A stretch of DNA of 64,000 bases from Vicia villosa. Its lineage: Eukaryota; Streptophyta; Magnoliopsida; Fabales; Fabaceae. The DNA is taken from positions 186,001 through 250,000 of the forward strand of contig NW_026705398.1 in assembly GCF_029867415.1 (NCBI RefSeq), in the 5' to 3' direction. A program made the translations under genes and the position numbers. The notes under the pieces were generated by a model. It did not search any database. It saw nothing but the letters and a program-made list of their open reading frames with translations, and was not told the DNA's origin. Shown here piece by piece: positions 25,129 to 37,271 of the stretch (position 1 is the first letter of the stretch; each line of letters opens with the position of its first letter).

Positions 25129-25556
25129 ATGATATGGTTGTGATAGTGGAGGAATAAGGAGGGATGAAGTGATGATAAAATGGTGATGGAGCAGTAGCAT
25201 ATGAAGGGATGAAAGATTGATAGTATGAATATGTCATGGAAGGATTGAAGTTCAAGGATGAAAGCACCAATTGTTAGGAAGCAAAATTAGAACCCTAACA
25301 AAACTAGAGAAAACTAAGAAATAAAAGACAATAAAAACTAACTAAAAAAATAAACTTCATTTGATTTCATTGATACTCTAAAATGTGTGAAACACACTAC
25401 ATATATAATATTTATTAGTCAATTAAGAGTCCAAACATTAAAAAAGCCTAATTCAATAACACGACTTAAAATGAAGACTAACTAATATCAAATATCAAAT
25501 GTTTAATTAACTTAATATTTAATTATATCTAATAAGAATAATTCTCAATTCTAACA
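25129..25556 (-). mobile_element. small LTR retrotransposon end (LTR plus primer binding site), minus strand
   Basis: 25,272-25,556 starts tgttaggaagc and ends aattctaaca, a 285-bp LTR-like unit. On the minus strand it is followed by 'attggtgctttcatc', a common plant primer binding site form, and about 130 bases of leader before the neighbouring LTR at 25,128. The size suggests a TRIM or small gypsy element. The second LTR is not in the window. Confidence 0.5.
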
Positions 25557-25574
25557 CTTTTTTCTATAGACTAC

Positions 25575-26202
25575 TGAAAAATCTTATGTTTGAGTCAAGT
25601 GCCAACAAATATGTGTCAAAAAAGTTTGGATTATATAATGGTAATGATATATAATTTGAAACATTTTTAGTTCATCATTAATTTTTCATTTGCTTCCGGG
25701 CCATTTCCAAAAATAGCTGAGACAAATTTATATAGTGACGCAATAATTTAGTGAATGGTGAGAGTGATCCAACTTTGTCGTTTTTCTGATATAAAGCCAA
25801 ATATGCACATGCCATCACAATCAACCCCTTTCACTTTATATTGATATGTTCACGTGGATTATTATTATTATATAATAAAAAAATGACAAAACGTGGTTCA
25901 AATCTTGCGATTCTTGTCTCCATGTCCGCGTAGTGAACTTCTTCACTTCTCTCCTTATCTGACACACGCTTCTAACTGCGTTGACCATTCACTATCAATT
26001 TTCATCACTCGCTTCATTGATGCACCCATATATATTCAGCCGCAAAACTCTACTCTCAAAACTTCATTCGACAACAGAGATCATATTCCTCCTAATAAAA
26101 ACACCTTTCATTTCTAACAACACAAAATCATAACAACACTTGTGATTACTATATTTTAAGTGTTTCTTTACTTTCTTTCTCAGAGACCATAAGAAAGTGA
26201 AC
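25575..26202 (+). promoter_or_regulatory. promoter and 5' leader of ERF copy 2
   Basis: This aligns along its length with 59,725-60,329 upstream of copy 3. Conserved elements: G-box CACGTG at 25,851-25,856, W-box TTGACC at 25,981-25,986, TATA box at 26,029-26,036 (about 170 bases before the ATG), followed by a CA-rich leader. An extra ACGTGG near 25,891 is altered in copy 3. Confidence 0.7.
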
Positions 26203-26859
26203 ATGGTAAAAACAAATGTGGAGAAACCTGCGGCGGAACGAAGTGATTCATTGTTCCGAGGAGTGAGGAAGAGGAAGTGGGGAAAATATGTGTCGGAAAT
26301 TAGATTACCAAACAGCCGTGAAAGAATATGGTTAGGCTCTTATGATTCTGCTGAAAAAGCGGCGCGTGCATTTGACGCCGCTACGTTCTGCTTACGTGGC
26401 AGTGGTGCCAAGTTCAATTTCCCAAATAATCCACCGCATATTGCCGGAGGAAGTTCCATGACCCATTCTGAGATTCAAGCAGCCGCCGCCCGTTTTGCGA
26501 ATTCCGAGCCGTATAATGAATATTCGGGTCAACCGGATAATACTCCTGATGAAACACCATCTTCGTCGGTGGGGACACCAATCACACCGTTGTTGCCTAT
26601 GGAGTTGCCATCTCCTGCTCTTTCTGAGGCGACAGTTCAAACAGAGAGTGACTTAACAGACCACGGATTGTTTAGGGATATATCGGATAACGAGATGTTT
26701 AGAGATTTGTTTTCAGACACTGGATCGGGTTACACAATGTTTCCAGGTTTTGATGATCTTTGTGGCGACTTCTACGTGCCGGAGTTTACAAATTTTGATT
26801 ATGAACAAGAGAACATGGACGAGTTGATAATTCACGATTCCTTTTTATGGAGTTTCTAA
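26203..26859 (+). CDS. ERF017-like: AP2/ERF transcription factor, DREB A-5 group (ERF017/ORA47-like), copy 2
   Basis: Intronless gene for 218 residues. The AP2 domain is at about residues 18-74 ([17 protein letters not shown] ... [20 protein letters not shown] ... FNFP) with the A-5 signature VSEIRLP. Then come the [12 protein letters not shown] motif, a Ser/Thr/Pro-rich linker ([15 protein letters not shown]) and an acidic, aromatic C-terminus ending FLWSF. Nuclear DNA-binding activator or regulator of stress genes by family knowledge. I start it at the ATG at 26,203 (MVKTN, as in copy 1); the in-frame codon two triplets earlier is GTG. It is a close duplicate of copy 3 in coding, promoter and 3' flanking sequence. 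It differs by a 9-residue in-frame insertion near residues 156-172 that repeats an LFRD-type motif ([16 protein letters not shown]). Confidence 0.94.
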   Translation: MVKTNVEKPAAERSDSLFRGVRKRKWGKYVSEIRLPNSRERIWLGSYDSAEKAARAFDAATFCLRGSGAKFNFPNNPPHIAGGSSMTHSEIQAAAARFANSEPYNEYSGQPDNTPDETPSSSVGTPITPLLPMELPSPALSEATVQTESDLTDHGLFRDISDNEMFRDLFSDTGSGYTMFPGFDDLCGDFYVPEFTNFDYEQENMDELIIHDSFLWSF

Positions 26860-27874
26860 ATAATTTCATGGAGTTTCTACGCGGCAGTGCTGCATGGATT
26901 TTTACCCAGATTCAAAACCGGGTTAGGGTGGGTCAGTTTTTTTTATTTTTTTTATCATGTGCTTCACAAATTTCTTTGTCAAATTTTTGCCGAGACAATT
27001 CGGTTTTGATTTTTGTGGAATGTAAAGTGGTCTAATGATGTAAATTTTCCCCCTCGCATAGTACCTTAGGTTCAACCGCAGTTAAATAGGATGATAAATA
27101 AATATTTTATGGCTTATTTGAATGTATTGTGATAAGGAGTGCATGCATGTTGTTGATTTTAGATGTCCATATAACAAAACTCATATTAATACAAATACAA
27201 TTTTTCATGTCAAATTCACATCAAATATATCTTTCTCCCAAATCAATGGGATCTAGGATAAGAACAGAATTGTGTGGTGATTTCTAACTTCTGGGACTTT
27301 TGTTTGATCTTAACTTTTGAGGAATTGTTTTTCGATTTAGAATATGAAGGAATGGCGTCATCTGCTGTAGTGGTTATTTTTAAAGAAAATCATCTATCAC
27401 TGTACCAACCATTTTATCAGCCATATTTGGGGAATGATGAATATATACTAGGTTACTTTCAAAGTATTTTAGTGATTGTAAGTGGTTAGAAAAATGGTAG
27501 ATTAATGGTGATTGTAAGTGATTGTATATGAATAAAAATATTAAAGATTATTAGAAAATTAATGGTATATGAATAAAAATATTAAAGATTGTTAGAAACT
27601 TAATGGTAGATTAAATAGATCGATGCTAGAATTGTGAACGATTTTTTTTATAGTATTTTAAATATTTTTAAATTGTTTTAGAATTTGTATGTAGAAATAA
27701 TCAGGGTAATTCAACCTATACCCGAGTTTGTACAAGATCGATGAAAATTCGACGAAAATAGTGAAGAAATTCTGATTTTTGTGTGAAGAGGATAGACTTT
27801 TCTAATGTATTTTTCTGAATCTGTGTTACCTTGAATTCCGACTAGACTTTTAGGGGTATGATCCTAAAGGATAT
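26860..27874. other. 3' flank of ERF copy 2 and intergenic DNA
   Basis: 26,860-27,060 aligns with the 3' flank of copy 3 (60,960-61,160), e.g. 'tttttgccgagaca' and 'tttttgtgga'. After that the sequence is AT-rich and non-coding, with a direct duplication of a 41-bp unit at 27,525-27,565 and 27,566-27,606. Confidence 0.65.
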
Positions 27875-28928
27875 TGAAATTTTGGTATAACAGATTCCAA
27901 ATGTCATATAGGATGTCGTGACATCTGATCTGACTTAAACAATACGGTAAGGTATAAACGTTCATACACAATATTGAAAAGTAAACAAAACAAGTAATTG
28001 TTAACCCAGCTCAGTGTACAACAACTTGGGGGCAACCAAGCCAGGAAGAAAATCCACTATTAGTAGTATCAATTCGAAGTTAAACTCCCCGTTTACAATT
28101 CCCCACTTAATCCCTACCCAGTGCAACTTTTACCTAAGAATCTGCTAGATAAGAGAAACCCTCTCACATCCAATCACTGCAGTGATGTCTCACACTAACG
28201 ACCCACGTTACTGATATTGAGGGCCCTTGACCACAATTGTCAATTACAAATAATACACGATTAAGACTCACTTAACCAACAAATACTTAGCCAAGACTCT
28301 TGACTAAGAACAATATTCAGAGTTGCTTAAAACCTTCCTCTTAGAACAATAATCAACTCTATGCTTCATAACTTAAGAGAGATAACAGAACCTTACAAAT
28401 CAAGGAACAAATAGTCAAACTCACAGATCGAGTGGATCACAAAACAACAAACCCTCATAGAGAGTGCTGCAAACGACAAAGCCCTAGTATTTCTACATCT
28501 TGGACCCGTACCTTTTCTAGGTTACAATCCTTCTATTTATAACCTTTTCCCAACTGGATTTGGGCTTCAAAATCACAGCATATTAGCTGCTACAAATCTG
28601 CAGAAGATTTTGTATAAAAATAGATCTTCAATCAATTCTTCTTAAATTATCTCCATAATTAGAAAGTGAATATTATTTTTGACTCTGAGTTGATATTTTC
28701 ATACCCATCAATCTGCACCACATAGGAATGCATAATATTCCCATAATATTCTGCATCTATTAAATCTTGAATCGATCTAACAACCCAACCTAAATAGTCA
28801 CGATGTCGAATGACTCTGCATAGGGCATCTTGTCCGACATGTTGTTTCAGATGATGACACATTTCATCTCAACATGTTTCTTCATAAAATAAGACTTCTT
28901 GATCAAAATGTTCTTCTTAGAAAGTTAA
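27875..28928 (-). repeat. copia (SIRE-like) LTR, minus strand, first part
   Basis: The minus strand matches the LTR of the nest's copia element: '..ctgttataccaaaatttca' as LTR end at 27,875, 'gatgtcacgacatcc', and the inverse of 'cttcttcctggcttggt' and 'gttaacaatt' near 28,000-28,060. The LTR is interrupted at 28,928 by a solo Tekay LTR and continues at 31,202-31,281. Confidence 0.7.
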
Positions 28929-31201
28929 TGTAACGCCCGGAAAAACGATTATTTGCTTAATTTAGTCATTTGGGATATTTATTGAATTTTTCGTGTTTTG
29001 GGACAAATTAATCGGTATTATTTCAGGATAGTGGATCGATATTTAATCAAGAATTCTAATATTTTTAGTATTAGAAATATTACTAGAGTGACATCTATCA
29101 TTTTGGGAATTTTCCGAGTAATTAAGATTAGACCGGAAAATATGAGACATAGAGTAAATAACGGGGGTTTATTAATTGAAATAAGTGGGCTAATTAGTAA
29201 TACTGTGTGCATGTGTGGTAAGTATCCCAAATTGAAAATAGTGAGGTATACTAACTAGGTTTTAGAAACTCAGTGTCATAGCATAATTTTGGAGAGAAGA
29301 GCAAATAACAGAAGAGGAAAATAGGAGAATCAGTGCATACGGGGGATTTTCATAGCAGAGCGATTCTGGGGATTTTTTATTGGGACGAATTAGAGCAACC
29401 TTCGATCCAAAGGTAAGGGGTGGGGTTCAGGCTCTATAACTATTGATATGATGAATCGTATGTGGGATGTCGGGGTTTTTAGATTTCATCTCAGTTTAGT
29501 ATGAATGTGACAATTGTTATGTTGTGATGTTTTCAATACTTTGTTTCTGAAATTAATCTTGGGTTTATTTTGTCTAGTGTGTGAAACGTGTTGTTTCTGT
29601 GTGTCGTGTATGAATTTGTGAGGATTAATTGTGTTGTATTGAAGTTATGTGAAAATGAACAATTTTTCTTAATTTCTGTGAATGAATTTCCTGAGAAGTA
29701 TAGAGAAATATAGGAAGAGAAAGAAAAGAAAAGGGGGGGCGGGGGTCACACCCATAAGGGGCAGACGTCCCTTGGCCTTAAGGGACGGGGGAGTTTGTTT
29801 TTAGGGATGTGGGCCCCAAGAGCTAGGGGCGGGCTCCCTTCATAGAGGGGATGGGGGCCACTTACGAAAACCCTTTTTTTATTTTCTTGTCAGGCACTGG
29901 TAATTGGAACTTTGCATAATTATACCTGGTACATCTTCAATTAATTAGTAGGGATGAACATATGATTTACATACTCAAATTAATTTAGCAGATAAGTTAA
30001 TCGGTATGAATTTAAATGTGTTAATCGAAGCAAAGACATAAGCTGGTATTAGTATCAAGTATTAGCACAAGGTGGTATAGCAGTACATAAAATATGGCAG
30101 GATTTTAGTATTTTAGTAGAAGATGTTAGTTTCTAGAAGAGGAGGTTAAATATTAGCATAATATGGTAGCATAAAAATTCACTGAACCAATTTAACTGAC
30201 AGAAATAAAATATAGCAGGGAAAGAATAATTAGGATCGCTCCGAGAATAAACCGCTAATCGTTATTTGCCTATGACGTGTTTGTGATGTTGCTTCTGATA
30301 AATATTATAAATATTGTGAAGTGTAGGTATTTATGGTGAAGGTATATTATCAATGATTATTGGTAAATTTGTTGACGATATAGGCGTATTCCTCGCGATG
30401 ACATTTTGTGATTATTCGGTGATTATTTTGTGACGATGCATTCATGAGTCCCATACTGTGCATTTTGGTGACGGCCTGAATTTGGCGAAATAGTGACGAT
30501 GGCTTATGCCGGTTTTGATGTGCCTCTAATAACTTGCAGTTGGTGATGGGGGCTGAAGCCGTGGGTACCACATGCATGTGCATTTATTAGAGTCTCATTT
30601 CATTTTGTGTGATTGTGTGTTGCGTGACTTGTGTGTTGCGTGACTTGTGCCGTTTATACTGCGATGCGATGATTTTTATGATTCTGACTCTTATATATCG
30701 TTTATCATAACTTTAATTATATTGTTTGATATCTCACCCTCGATTTGTTTTCGCCTTTGCCTTTATACTAGTAACGTGCAGGTGATGCTAGTGAGTGAAG
30801 ATTTAACCGCCGTGAGTCGAGTCGGTTGTCACTCTGATACGTAGCACTCGGGGGGACAAGCGAATGTTTTATTCAATTATTTAATTGCTGAATTTCCATT
30901 ATGTTTTGGTTTGGTTTATACATTAATGTTAAATTGAGAAAGATTCTATGATGATGATACTAAAGTTTGGTGAAGTTTTATGAATTCCGCTGTGAAGTTA
31001 TTCTTAATTAATGAAGTGTTTTTGAGGATTAAATTATTTGTTATAAATTATCCGCTCTCGTTGATGTGCTATGTATATATGTGAATGCATGCTTGTCGTA
31101 TGTGAATTATATGACGAATGTGACATCCTATTTTATTTTATGAAAATTTTTATACTCTGGTTTTCGAAATAAATATTCGGGTAGATTTGGGGTGTGTTAC
31201 A
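28929..31201 (+). mobile_element. solo Tekay-like LTR with 5-bp target duplication
   Basis: Starts tgtaacgcccgg and ends ggtgtgttaca, 2,273 bp. The five bases on each side are identical (gttaa at 28,924-28,928 and 31,202-31,206), the mark of insertion followed by LTR-LTR recombination. It contains the shared landmarks ('ggtaccacatgca' at 30,564, 'ctctgatacgtagcactcgg' at 30,833) and a GC-rich cassette at 29,730-29,865 with the inverted repeat cgtccctt/aagggacg. Short ORFs inside are not genes. Confidence 0.9.
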
Positions 31202-31281
31202 GTTAACACATCCTATTTCACATATTGCTGCTATCTTTGTTTTACAAAATTAATGTCAATCAACAAAATAGAGAGCTAACA
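31202..31281 (-). repeat. copia (SIRE-like) LTR, minus strand, second part
   Basis: Ends 'gagagctaaca', the inverse of an LTR start tgttagctctc. It is followed on the plus strand by 'atctccccctttag', the inverse of the polypurine tract seen before the copia LTR at 51,060. Confidence 0.65.
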
Positions 31282-31709
31282 ATCTCCCCCTTTAGAAAAT
31301 TTTGGCTAAAACAAATAAACAATTATAGCAATAATAAGATTACAAACATCAGCAATATTCAGAAGCTACTGAATATAGCAACAACAACATGGAGGAACAT
31401 CTCTTCTCAATCAGCTCCATTGCATCACAAAAATTCAACACCAAAGAACAACAACCTCAGGATAAGGAGTAGAAGGTCCTAAAGTCATTTGGTGTACATG
31501 AGGAAGAAGATAGCTTGCACTCCCCTCAACCTAAGAACCTTTTCTTGTCACAGAGAGATAAATCTTCCTCTTAAGTGGTGGCATAAGAGAACCATGGAGA
31601 ATAAGAGAACAACTTAGCACACCCTTTCTCCCCTTTTTTAGCCACAAATTGACAAAGAAGGCCTTCACAAAACCACACCCAAACATTGCCTTCACAAAAC
31701 CAGAGCCAA
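31282..31709 (-). repeat. copia (SIRE-like) internal 3' end, minus strand
   Basis: Begins with the inverted polypurine tract and the inverse of 'ggctaaaa'-type sequence found at 50,940-51,070. No coding frame is recognised before the sequence is cut by the Tekay-like LTR at 31,710. Confidence 0.55.
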
Positions 31710-34050
31710 GTGACTAATTAATTATTTTATGGTGTGTTTTGTGAATTATTTGATAATTATGGGATTATTAGTATTGGGCCTAAATTAGAGTTAGTAGTAG
31801 TAGAAATTGGGAGGTGTTAATTTAAGCCCATTAGTAATGTTAAGAAGTTAGTAAGAATATCAAAACAAGGAAAATTGGGGAAAGAAAGTTAGAGGTGTCA
31901 TTTGGTGTAAGAAAGAAGAGAAGAAAAGAGGAGAAGAAGCTAGGGCAAACCCATTGAGGATTTAGAGTTGTCTTCAATCCAAACCAAGGTAAGGGTGGGA
32001 TTCTTTCATTATAAGGGTTTGTATGATGATAGGTTATAGTGGGGAATTGATTATATGCTTTAATATCCATGTTTGTGTGAGAATTGAAATCTTGATGTTG
32101 TTAATGAATGTTGAAATTGATGAGTGATTTGTTGAGTATTTTGATGTTTGGGAAATGGGGTTTTTGGGATTTTTGATGTTGAATCTTGTATGCAGCAAAA
32201 ATATGGGATTTTGGGGTTCTGCAACAGTGGGAACTAGTTCCCAGTTTGGGGGAACCGAGTTCCCGGATGCTCTGTTGCGTAAAAATTGCATTTTAGTGGA
32301 TGGGAACTGGTTCCCAGTTTGCAGGAACCGGGTTCCACTGAGTGAAATTGAATATTTTGTTTGAAACTTCAAAGAGCCATATCTTTTTACTCGGGTGTCT
32401 GTTTGACGCGCCGTTTGGACTGTTGGAAAGCTAAAATAAATTCCTATCTTATAAAAATGGATTGAGAACCATTATAAAATTATTTAATATAAATTATACT
32501 TGTTGTACGTGTTTGATCTGTATGAGTTGATAATGATGTTGTATGCTGGATGCAATTGGTTGTACGTATTCGACCCGTATGAGCTAATAATGATGCCTTG
32601 TGACGAATTTACAATGAATATGCTCTTATTAAGGAATATAATTAATTGTGTCAGGATGTTACTTGATTTGTGTACTATGAGGTTTGTTGTTATTATGATT
32701 AATTGATGTTTGTGTGTTGTGTTGACCAAGATGCTTATGAGGTTTGTATAGTTGGAAATGATTATACTTTGATATAACATGATGTATGCTCTCTACGAGG
32801 AATAGAATTATGACGGGGATGATTATATGATGATACTTGTATGATGATGATTATGTGCCGAAGAATGTGTGTTGTGTGAAACAAGTGATATTAAGCAGGC
32901 CTTAATGCACATACATGTTATGTGGAATAAGTGTTGTAATGATGATTTGTGTAATTGAGATGATGATATGATGTTGATGAATACATGAATTGACGATGTT
33001 ACAATGATGTGTGTAATATGAAGTATGCAATGAGGTATGAATAAGATGATGTATTGACGTTGTTACGACGATGAAGAGATGGTCTATATTGGCGTTTGTT
33101 GAAGGCTTATGCCTTGTGGTTGCATAGTTATTGCATTGTTGTTGTTTTGAACAGTTACGATGTCGCACTGTCGAGTCGTATAACATAGCATATATTAATG
33201 ATGGCCTGAAAATGGCAAACATGATGGCCTGTATTGGCAATTTTTATGTGATGGAGGTAATGCTCAACACGATGGCCTGTATTGGTGAGTTTTTGAGACG
33301 GAGCCAATGCTCAACATGATGGCCTGTATTGGCCATTGGTACCACATGCATATGCATAGTATTGAGTCGCATATTGAGTTGCATTCGAGTCGTTGTGATG
33401 ATGAGGTGTTTGCCATGATGTGTGAATGACATAGTTGCGAATTTGAATTCATTGTTATGATTGGTTGATAACATTGTTGTTGTGATGTAAGTTGCATTAA
33501 GTTGAGAAGTGATGAATTGCGTATGATCTTATTTATTGCTATAATTATTATCATATGTTCCTATATACTGTTTGTTATCTCACCCATTCTGTTTGAATGT
33601 TACCTCTACGTGGGTAACGTGCAGGTGATCCGCAATAGGCGAGGTTAGATGTCGTGCGTGTCGAGTCGGTGTCATGCTCTGATACGTAACACTCGGGGGG
33701 GATGAATGCTTATTTGTTTTGATTATTGAATTGTTATTTTATGTTGAAGATTTTGAGAGTAGTGTAGCTCTCTTTTATTTGAATAGTCGTTGGAATATTT
33801 TTATGATTAAATATGATGCTGAATAGCTACATTTCATTTTCTGCTGTAATAATAAAGAAGTTGATTTTCTTGATGAGGTTGTCGGTTCATCCGAAGTGTG
33901 TTATGTATCCATGTTTTATAAACTTGAGCATATGTGTTTTTAATATTTATGATGAAGTAGCATCATATTCTTGATGTTTTGTATTGAAATTTTGAATTAC
34001 TATGATTTATATTATTAATTAAAATAGCGATGGGGAATAGGGTGTTACGA
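31710..34050 (+). repeat. 5' LTR of the outer (Tekay-like) element of the nest, left end missing
   Basis: Matches, base for base over long stretches, the interrupted LTR at 36,773-37,271 plus 52,283-54,419. It lacks the first ~257 bases. It ends 'ggggaatagggtgttacga', followed by 'ttggtatcagagg' (primer binding site). Contains palindromes gggaactagttccc (32,229-32,242) and related ones to 32,335, the 'gatggcctgtattggc' short repeats (33,199-33,335), 'ggtaccacatgcatatgcat' at 33,338 and 'gctctgatacgtaacactcg' at 33,676. Confidence 0.85.
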
Positions 34051-34066
34051 TTGGTATCAGAGGAGG
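34051..34066 (+). other. primer binding site of the outer element
   Basis: 'ttggtatcagagg' directly after the LTR is the initiator-Met tRNA type site. Confidence 0.75.
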
Positions 34067-36760
34067 TCGGTCCGTCTGGCCAAGTTGTTGAGTCAGTAGT
34101 GTGGTTTAACAGTGGAATATTGTTGACATATATTTCCTTAGTACGTGACATGTGTGTGAAACACTGTCAGTGCTTTCTCGTTTTCCTAATCACTTATTTG
34201 TAGGAGTGGGATTGAAACAAGTGGGGGAGAAGCTCGTGCTTTGCTGAGATGGTTCAGGTGTGAATGGTTGGTTCAGTGTTAAGTTACCATTGCGTGTGAT
34301 GTTGATATTTTGGAAGGTGATAGAAGGATAAATTGATACAAGTTTTGTTGTTGGAATATTGTTGACATATATTTTCTTAGTACGTGACATGTATGTGAAA
34401 CACTGTCAGTGCTTTCTCGTTTTCCTAATCATTTATTTGCAGGAGTGGGATTGAAACAAGTAGGGAGAAGCTCGTGCTTCACTGAGATGGTTCAGGTTTG
34501 AATGGTTGGTTCAGTGTTAAGTTACCATTGCGTGTGATGTTGATACTTTGGAAGGTGATAGAAGGATAAATTGATACGAGTTTTGTTGTTGGAACTACAT
34601 AAGAGATTGTTGGATGTCATCGTTATGGTTGGGTGTTTGTGAATCGAGAGTCAAAATCGGAACTCAAAGGTATGAGTAGTTTTGTGAGAAGGAATGGAGC
34701 CTTTGTGTTTCGAAGACGGAATTTTTGGCGGATTACTAAGTCTCTTGAGTTATAAGAAGAACGAGGCTTTGGAAATGTGTTAGAATTCTTGATTATGGTT
34801 CCAAATTATTACCATATGTTAGTTGTGAGTGAGTAAATGTTTATTTCATGGAAGGTGGCTGAATTGGTTGAATTTTAGTGAAGAATTAGTATGAACCCGA
34901 GGGCTGTTCGCGGGAATTTTTCTAGTTTTGGGGAAACTTCAAAAATTTGTAACTTTTGACTCAAGTATATGTTTGACCCACCATTCGAAGCTGGGAAAAA
35001 CTCATACAATGTACTTTCTTGGAAAAATGGTTTCTTGTTCAGGAAATGAATTTAAGCTGATATGCAATGAGACTTTGTTGTGACGGTGTATGATGTCGGT
35101 GTTTGCAATTTTTGATAAATTTTGGAGATTCATAAATTTTGGACCGTAACTCCATTTGGGTCGTCGTTCGAAGCGTTAGGGAGCTAGTGCAATGTTCTTT
35201 TCAATAAATAATGATTTTGGTACTTGGAATCGATTTCAATGGTACATGGTGATGATCCCCGAGAGACTAAGATTATGGATTGAGGAGACTAGAAGCTTTA
35301 TAAGTTTAATTAATTATTGTTACAATTTGTTTGGGGCAAGGTCAAGTATGATATGTTATTAATTAATGGATAGAAGGAAGTAGAGGTAATGGTATTATTG
35401 AGAGTATGATTGGGATGATATACGGATGTGAAAATGTATGGATCCCCGATGTTGTGAGGTTTAGGAGGAAACCAAGGATTTATAAACGTTGTTGAAGTTC
35501 TCTACACAGATACATACTTCAATTGGACAATGAATTGTAATGTATTGGGTATACTATCGTTCCTTGAGTTAGAAGGAACTTAACATTGCGTGATGCTGAG
35601 CGAGTGTGAAGTAGACCGTGTAATATGCTGGACGATGGTGCCTCATTGACAATATCAAATGAGGAGGAAATCGTGGAAGGGGCGGTAAGTCCCAAAGGAG
35701 ATTATTGGATTATGGTGCTTTAGGTGACTTGAATACGAGTTCTAAAGGAAAGCTATTATAGTTTAGTAACGATGGTTTATACTCCATTATGATTGTTGAC
35801 TATCTATTAACAAATTGAGGAATTGATCACCCTTGATCTCTTGTTGATAGTAAACGAAATCGTAATTGGATGGTATAGACGTATCTAGATAGCTTGATAG
35901 TGCGTAAAGTGATGAATGATTTGTCGTGAAGATAGTTGCTCTCTGATTTGTGTAAATTAATATAAAAGTATCCATGAAAAGTTGAGAAGTAATGAACAAG
36001 TCAAAGAAGCTGGTTTATAGGCGAGATAGCACCGCAAGGTGAAGGATTGGGTATGTCGAGTGTACAACGATTTTATGGTGGATGTTAAGGGATGTCCTTA
36101 TGGTTATTGATTGACGGTAAGTTGTAAGCATATTCGTTGAGTTAAGTTGTTAAGTTGATGTTATAGTGATTTTGTTTCTGTTGTCATGATATTGTTATTA
36201 GTTAATCTAAGTAAGAAGTAATATTTCATACGACGACTGAGTTGAGTATGATGGCTATGTTCATGTCACTATAAGAGTGATACGACGAGGTGGAGAGAGA
36301 GTTGTTGGTGTTTGTTGAAGACTGGCATGTACAATTATGGGAATGAAAGTACGTATGTGTTTTGGTGTTGAGAATGTTGTTAATACGATCATGGTGTGGC
36401 ATTGAACACCCAAGTATAAGAGGGTTATGATTGTTACTACCTTAAAAATTAATATGTCAAGGTATTGTTTAGTAGTGATGATTCTGTTGCTAATCCAATG
36501 AGGTGAGATTATATCTCCACGTATAAGTGTGTTATAGTTGTTGTTACTTTAAGTGTTGATAAGTCGAGATATTCCTGAGGTGGTTGGTAAGTTGTTAACA
36601 ATTATGTCGTAGAGATGTCGAATAATTGACAATGGACTTAAATCATGTTGAGTTGTTGTGGTAGTCGGAGTGTTGCCAAACGCAACTGAGGATCGGAGAG
36701 TTGGAAGCTAAGTTGAGGATGGTTATGTCGGATAGATTTTCGAGGACGAAAATATCCTAA
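34067..36760 (+). mobile_element. internal region of the outer Tekay-like element, deletion derivative
   Basis: Only 2.7 kb lies between the LTRs, against more than 5 kb in full Tekay elements. I recognise no gag, protease, reverse transcriptase or integrase. The final stretch ('ttttcgaggacgaaaatatc') resembles the 3' end of Tekay pol. This is therefore a non-autonomous element whose mobility would have needed proteins from elsewhere. Confidence 0.65.
34114..34590 (+). repeat. tandem duplication, two units of ~239 bp
   Basis: 34,114-34,352 and 34,353-34,590 are nearly identical ('ggaatattgttgacatata', 'gaaacactgtcagtgctttc', 'gagatggttcagg'). Confidence 0.9.
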
Positions 36761-36772
36761 GTGGGGGAGAGT
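36761..36772 (+). other. polypurine tract of the outer element
   Basis: 'gtgggggagagt' directly precedes the LTR start tgtaatgcc at 36,773, the arrangement of Tekay elements. Confidence 0.7.
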
Positions 36773-37271
36773 TGTAATGCCACGAATTTAATTAGTTATT
36801 TAATTAAATTGATCAAGGATTTATTCGATAGAATTAGTTGAATTCGAGATTTATCCGCATTATTCTAAAGGCGTAATTGGATTAATGTGTTGATTTGAGC
36901 AGTTAAGTTTATGTTCAGATTAATTAGTCGGATTAGTCAGAGAAATACAAATTGAGAGTTGGTATTATTTAAGTTATGGATCAATTGTAGTTGTGGAATA
37001 TTATTGGAAATAATATTTGTTTATGTTATGTGACTAATAAATTATTTTATGGTGTGTTTTGTGAATTATTTGATAATTATGGAATTATTAGTATTGGGCC
37101 TAAATTAGAGTTAGTAGTAGTAGCAATTGGGAGGTGTTAATTTAAGCCCACTAGTAATGTTAAGAAGTTAGTAAGAATATCAAAACAAGGAAAATTGGGG
37201 AAAGAAAGTTAGAGGTGTCATTTGGTGAAAGAAAGAAGAGAATAGAAGAGGTGGGATTCTTTCATTATAAG
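36773..37271 (+). repeat. 3' LTR of the outer element, first part
   Basis: Starts tgtaatgccacg. From 37,030 it matches 31,710 onward. It is broken after 37,271 by the copia element; the last five bases (ataag) are the target duplication. Joined with 52,283-54,419 it accounts for the whole LTR, apart from a ~65-base deletion relative to the 5' copy. Confidence 0.85.

Noticed and set aside
26197..26202. Start of ERF copy 2 (and copy 3 at 60,324) two codons upstream
   Set aside because: The codon there is GTG; the ATG six bases on gives the MVKTN start shared by all three genes.
33199..33340. CRISPR-like spaced repeats ('gatggcctgtattggc')
   Set aside because: Plant nuclear DNA; the units are a degenerate minisatellite shared by several LTRs of one family.
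32155..33554. Short ORFs repeated at 32.2-33.6 kb and 52.5-53.9 kb
   Set aside because: They occur in both strands of the two LTRs of one element, are short and have no recognisable domain.
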